Assembly (NCBI GenBank): GCA_016215145.1
Contig: JACRLA010000034.1
Coordinates: forward strand, 1 to 7,504
Direction of reading: 5' to 3'
DNA length: 7,504 bases
Origin: Chloroflexota bacterium
GTDB lineage: Bacteria > Chloroflexota > Anaerolineae > Anaerolineales > VGOW01
Part shown: positions 6,124 to 7,504 of the stretch, piece after piece
Layout of the letters: every line of letters begins with the position of its first letter
Numbering within the stretch: the stretch's first letter is position 1
Notes under the pieces: generated by a model
What the model saw: the letters and a program-made list of their open reading frames with translations, nothing else
Told to the model about the DNA's origin: nothing
Database searches by the model: none
Translations under genes and position numbers: made by a program

Positions 6124-6156
6124 AACCTCCCGAAGGTCACAAACCTTCGGGAGGTT
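6124..6156 (+). terminator. Hairpin after atpC, likely terminator of the atp cluster
   Basis: A perfect 14-bp stem (6124-6137 with 6143-6156) and a 5-nt loop begin 13 nt after the atpC stop. Only three T residues follow, so termination may be partial and some read-through into mreB is possible. Confidence 0.7.
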
Positions 6157-6164
6157 TCATGTCG

Positions 6165-6170
6165 TATAAT
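6165..6170 (+). promoter_or_regulatory. Perfect -10 box of a leaderless mreB promoter
   Basis: TATAAT at 6165-6170 is followed by exactly 6 nt and then the mreB ATG at 6177, so the expected +1 coincides with the start codon. No -35 box is recognisable (that region is the right arm of the atpC hairpin), and no Shine-Dalgarno precedes the ATG. Confidence 0.65.
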
Positions 6171-6176
6171 TACTCT

Positions 6177-7187
6177 ATGGCTTTATTTTCTAAAGATATT
6201 GGAATTGATCTCGGCACGGTTAACGTGATCTGTTACGACAACGGCGAAATTGTTTTGCACGAGCCGTCCATCGTCGCCATCCAACTGGACGAGCAGAAGA
6301 TCGTCGCCGTTGGGCAAGAAGCAAAAGAGATGCAAGGGCGCACGCCGGATACGATTGAAGTGCTGCGCCCGTTGCAAAATGGCGTGATTGCCGATTACGA
6401 AGTGACCGAGCGTATGCTCTTTTACTTCATTCAAAAAATTGTCGGACCGTTTCGACTCTTCAAGCCGCGCGTCATGGTCAGCGTGCCGTACGGCGTGACG
6501 AGCGTGGAAAGCCGCGCCGTGCATCAGGCGGCGCTGCAAGCCGGCAGCCGCGAAGTATTTTTGGTGCAAGAGCCGTTGGCGGCGGCGCTGGGCGCCGGTT
6601 TGCCGATCAGCACACCCACCGGCAATATGGTGGTTGATCTCGGCGGCGGCATGAGTGAAGCCGCCATCCTTGCCCTCAACGGAATTGTCGCCGCCAACTC
6701 TCTCCGCATCGGCGGCATGAAGTTGGATGATTCGATTGTGGCATACACCCGCAAAAAATATGGATTGATCATTGGCGAGCCAACTGCCGAAGAAGTTAAG
6801 ATCGCCATTGGCTCGGCGGTCCCCGTAGAAGAAGATCAAAAGATGGAAGTGCAGGGGCGCGATCAGGTGACGGGTTTGCCGCGCACTATTACTTTAACCA
6901 CCAGCGAGGTCGCCGAAGCGATGCACGAGCCATTGATGTCTATCATCGGCATGGTGCGCTCGGTGTTGGAAAGGACTCCACCCGAACTGATCTCCGACAC
7001 CATTGATCGTGGCAAGGTCATTTGCGGCGGCGGCGCGTTGTTGCGTGGTGTTGATAAATTGTTGACGAAAGAGACGGGCGTGCCAGCCTATCTCGCCGAT
7101 AACCCGTTAGCCTGTGTGGCGATGGGTTGCGGCAAGGCACTGGCGAATTACGAAATGCTCAAGCCTTCGCTGCCGCGTGTTTCATAG
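6177..7187 (+). CDS. mreB: Rod-shape determining protein MreB (MreB/Mbl family)
   Basis: This is a bacterial actin homologue that forms membrane-associated filaments and positions the cell-wall elongation machinery. I chose ATG 6177, giving MALFSKDIGIDLGT, the typical MreB opening, and 336 residues (family usually about 335-347). An in-frame ATG at 6159 would overlap the hairpin and the TATAAT box. The actin-type nucleotide site is complete: phosphate-1 loop IDLGTVN (10-16), phosphate-2 loop VVDLGGGMSE (152-161), and adenosine loop CGGGALLRG (283-291). In the phosphate-2 loop the common GGGTTE is GGGMSE, but the Glu that acts in hydrolysis is kept. The N-terminal hydrophobic MALF could serve in membrane contact. 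The mreC and mreD genes do not follow within the window; a terminator comes directly after the gene. Confidence 0.95.
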   Translation: MALFSKDIGIDLGTVNVICYDNGEIVLHEPSIVAIQLDEQKIVAVGQEAKEMQGRTPDTIEVLRPLQNGVIADYEVTERMLFYFIQKIVGPFRLFKPRVMVSVPYGVTSVESRAVHQAALQAGSREVFLVQEPLAAALGAGLPISTPTGNMVVDLGGGMSEAAILALNGIVAANSLRIGGMKLDDSIVAYTRKKYGLIIGEPTAEEVKIAIGSAVPVEEDQKMEVQGRDQVTGLPRTITLTTSEVAEAMHEPLMSIIGMVRSVLERTPPELISDTIDRGKVICGGGALLRGVDKLLTKETGVPAYLADNPLACVAMGCGKALANYEMLKPSLPRVS

Positions 7188-7200
7188 CAGTACGAGAATC

Positions 7201-7237
7201 AAAGAGACATCCAAAGGCAGATGTCTCTTTTCTTTTT
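7201..7237 (+). terminator. Intrinsic terminator of mreB
   Basis: An 11-bp perfect stem (7201-7211 with 7220-7230) with an 8-nt loop is followed by a T-rich run up to 7237 (TTTTCTTTTT including the end of the stem). It starts 13 nt after the mreB stop. Confidence 0.88.
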
Positions 7238-7261
7238 AGGGCAAATGATGAAAAGTCCTGC

Positions 7262-7291
7262 TTGCAATTTCCTCACAAATTCCCTTACAAT
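7262..7291 (+). promoter_or_regulatory. Candidate promoter for the gene starting at 7399
   Basis: TTGCAA (7262-7267) and TACAAT (7286-7291) are 18 bp apart. These are the same two hexamers as in the CAP-gene promoter. A second TACAAT lies at 7299-7304. The predicted leader is about 100 nt. The rest of 7238-7398 shows no gene and no clear structure. Confidence 0.45.
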
Positions 7292-7398
7292 GTAGGCATA
7301 CAATATCGGGCAAGATAATCTCGTTTTCACCTAAAAGTACATGCACCGCCATTCGTTTATTCGTTGATCATGCGTTGACATAAAAAAGGAGAAACTCA

Positions 7399-7504
7399 AT
7401 GAACCCCTCAACCCCTCAACCCCTCAACCCCTCAACCCCTCAACCCCTCAACCCCTCAACCCCTCAACTCCTCAACCCCTCAGCAACTAATTGCCGAACT
7501 GCCT
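7399..7504 (+). CDS. Start of an unidentified gene whose N-terminus is an octanucleotide repeat (3' end outside window)
   Basis: ATG at 7399 is preceded by a good Shine-Dalgarno, AGGAGA (7387-7392), 6 nt upstream. The frame is open to the window edge, reading an N-P-S-T-P-Q-P-L repeat of 8 residues (24 nt, three octamers) and then NPSATNCRTA. The plus-one frame after the repeat reads QQLIAELP, which looks more like a protein helix and may be the real downstream frame. In that case this copy number leaves the gene out of frame. Too little follows to name a product. It is also possible that the repeat is non-coding and the gene starts further right. Confidence 0.5.
   Translation, partial: MNPSTPQPLNPSTPQPLNPSTPQLLNPSATNCRTA
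7402..7481 (+). repeat. Ten tandem copies of the octamer AACCCCTC
   Basis: Ten gapless 8-bp units run from 7402 to 7481. All are identical except the ninth (7466-7473), which has one C-to-T change. The tract starts immediately after an ATG. An 8-bp unit shifts the reading frame with every gain or loss of one copy. Confidence 0.95.

Noticed and set aside
6159..6176. Upstream ATG start for mreB
   Set aside because: It would translate through the TATAAT box as SYNYS, which is not part of MreB. MALFSKDIGIDLGT from 6177 is the family start.
6183..6839. 218-codon open frame on the minus strand
   Set aside because: It is entirely antisense to mreB, with His/Arg-rich composition and no recognisable domain.
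7375..7380. Perfect TTGACA as a -35 box for the gene at 7399
   Set aside because: A -10 box 16-18 bp downstream would fall on the start codon and repeat tract, and no such hexamer is present. TTGCAA/TACAAT further upstream fits better.

Overview
The window looks like a chromosomal segment of a Chloroflexota bacterium, probably of the Anaerolineae. This is an impression from three things: the character of the F1-ATPase and MreB proteins, a CAP-domain lipoprotein with a Thr/Pro linker, and intergenic DNA full of short tandem and inverted repeats. No rRNA or other definitive taxonomic marker is present.

Layout. (1) 1-551: the 3' end of a plus-strand membrane-protein gene (DUF4173/DUF4153-like). 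(2) 594-1454: a convergent minus-strand gene for an exported CAP/SCP-domain protein. The two share a perfect 15-bp bidirectional terminator hairpin. (3) 1455-1691: a divergent intergenic region with a minus-strand promoter for the CAP gene, a plus-strand promoter with an overlapping inverted repeat, and two tandem palindromes in the atp 5' leader. (4) 1692-6110: an F1-only ATP synthase cluster atpA-atpG-atpD-atpC (alpha, gamma, beta, epsilon). The usual upstream genes atpB, atpE, atpF and atpH (Fo and delta) are not here, so the ATP synthase genes are split between loci. (5) 6124-7187: a hairpin, then mreB from an apparently leaderless promoter, closed by an intrinsic terminator. (6) 7188-7504: an intergenic promoter region and the start of a new gene whose first 80 coding bases are ten copies of an 8-bp repeat.

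The main points of interest are as follows. The atpD gene carries an internal deletion of roughly 185 nt with a frameshift, which removes the DELSEED region of beta; this is either a real lesion or an assembly error. AtpA has an extra block of about 38 residues after the catalytic core. Two intergenic regions inside the atp cluster (gamma/beta and beta/epsilon) each hold arrays of degenerate 7-bp repeats facing each other as inverted arrays, with a different heptamer in each gap. The octanucleotide tract at 7402-7481 lies directly after a start codon with a good Shine-Dalgarno. Because 8 is not a multiple of 3, copy-number change would switch reading frame, which is the design of a phase-variable (contingency) gene.

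Together the F1 genes encode the catalytic head of ATP synthase, with gamma and epsilon as rotor and regulator. MreB is the rod-shape cytoskeleton protein and appears to be transcribed separately.
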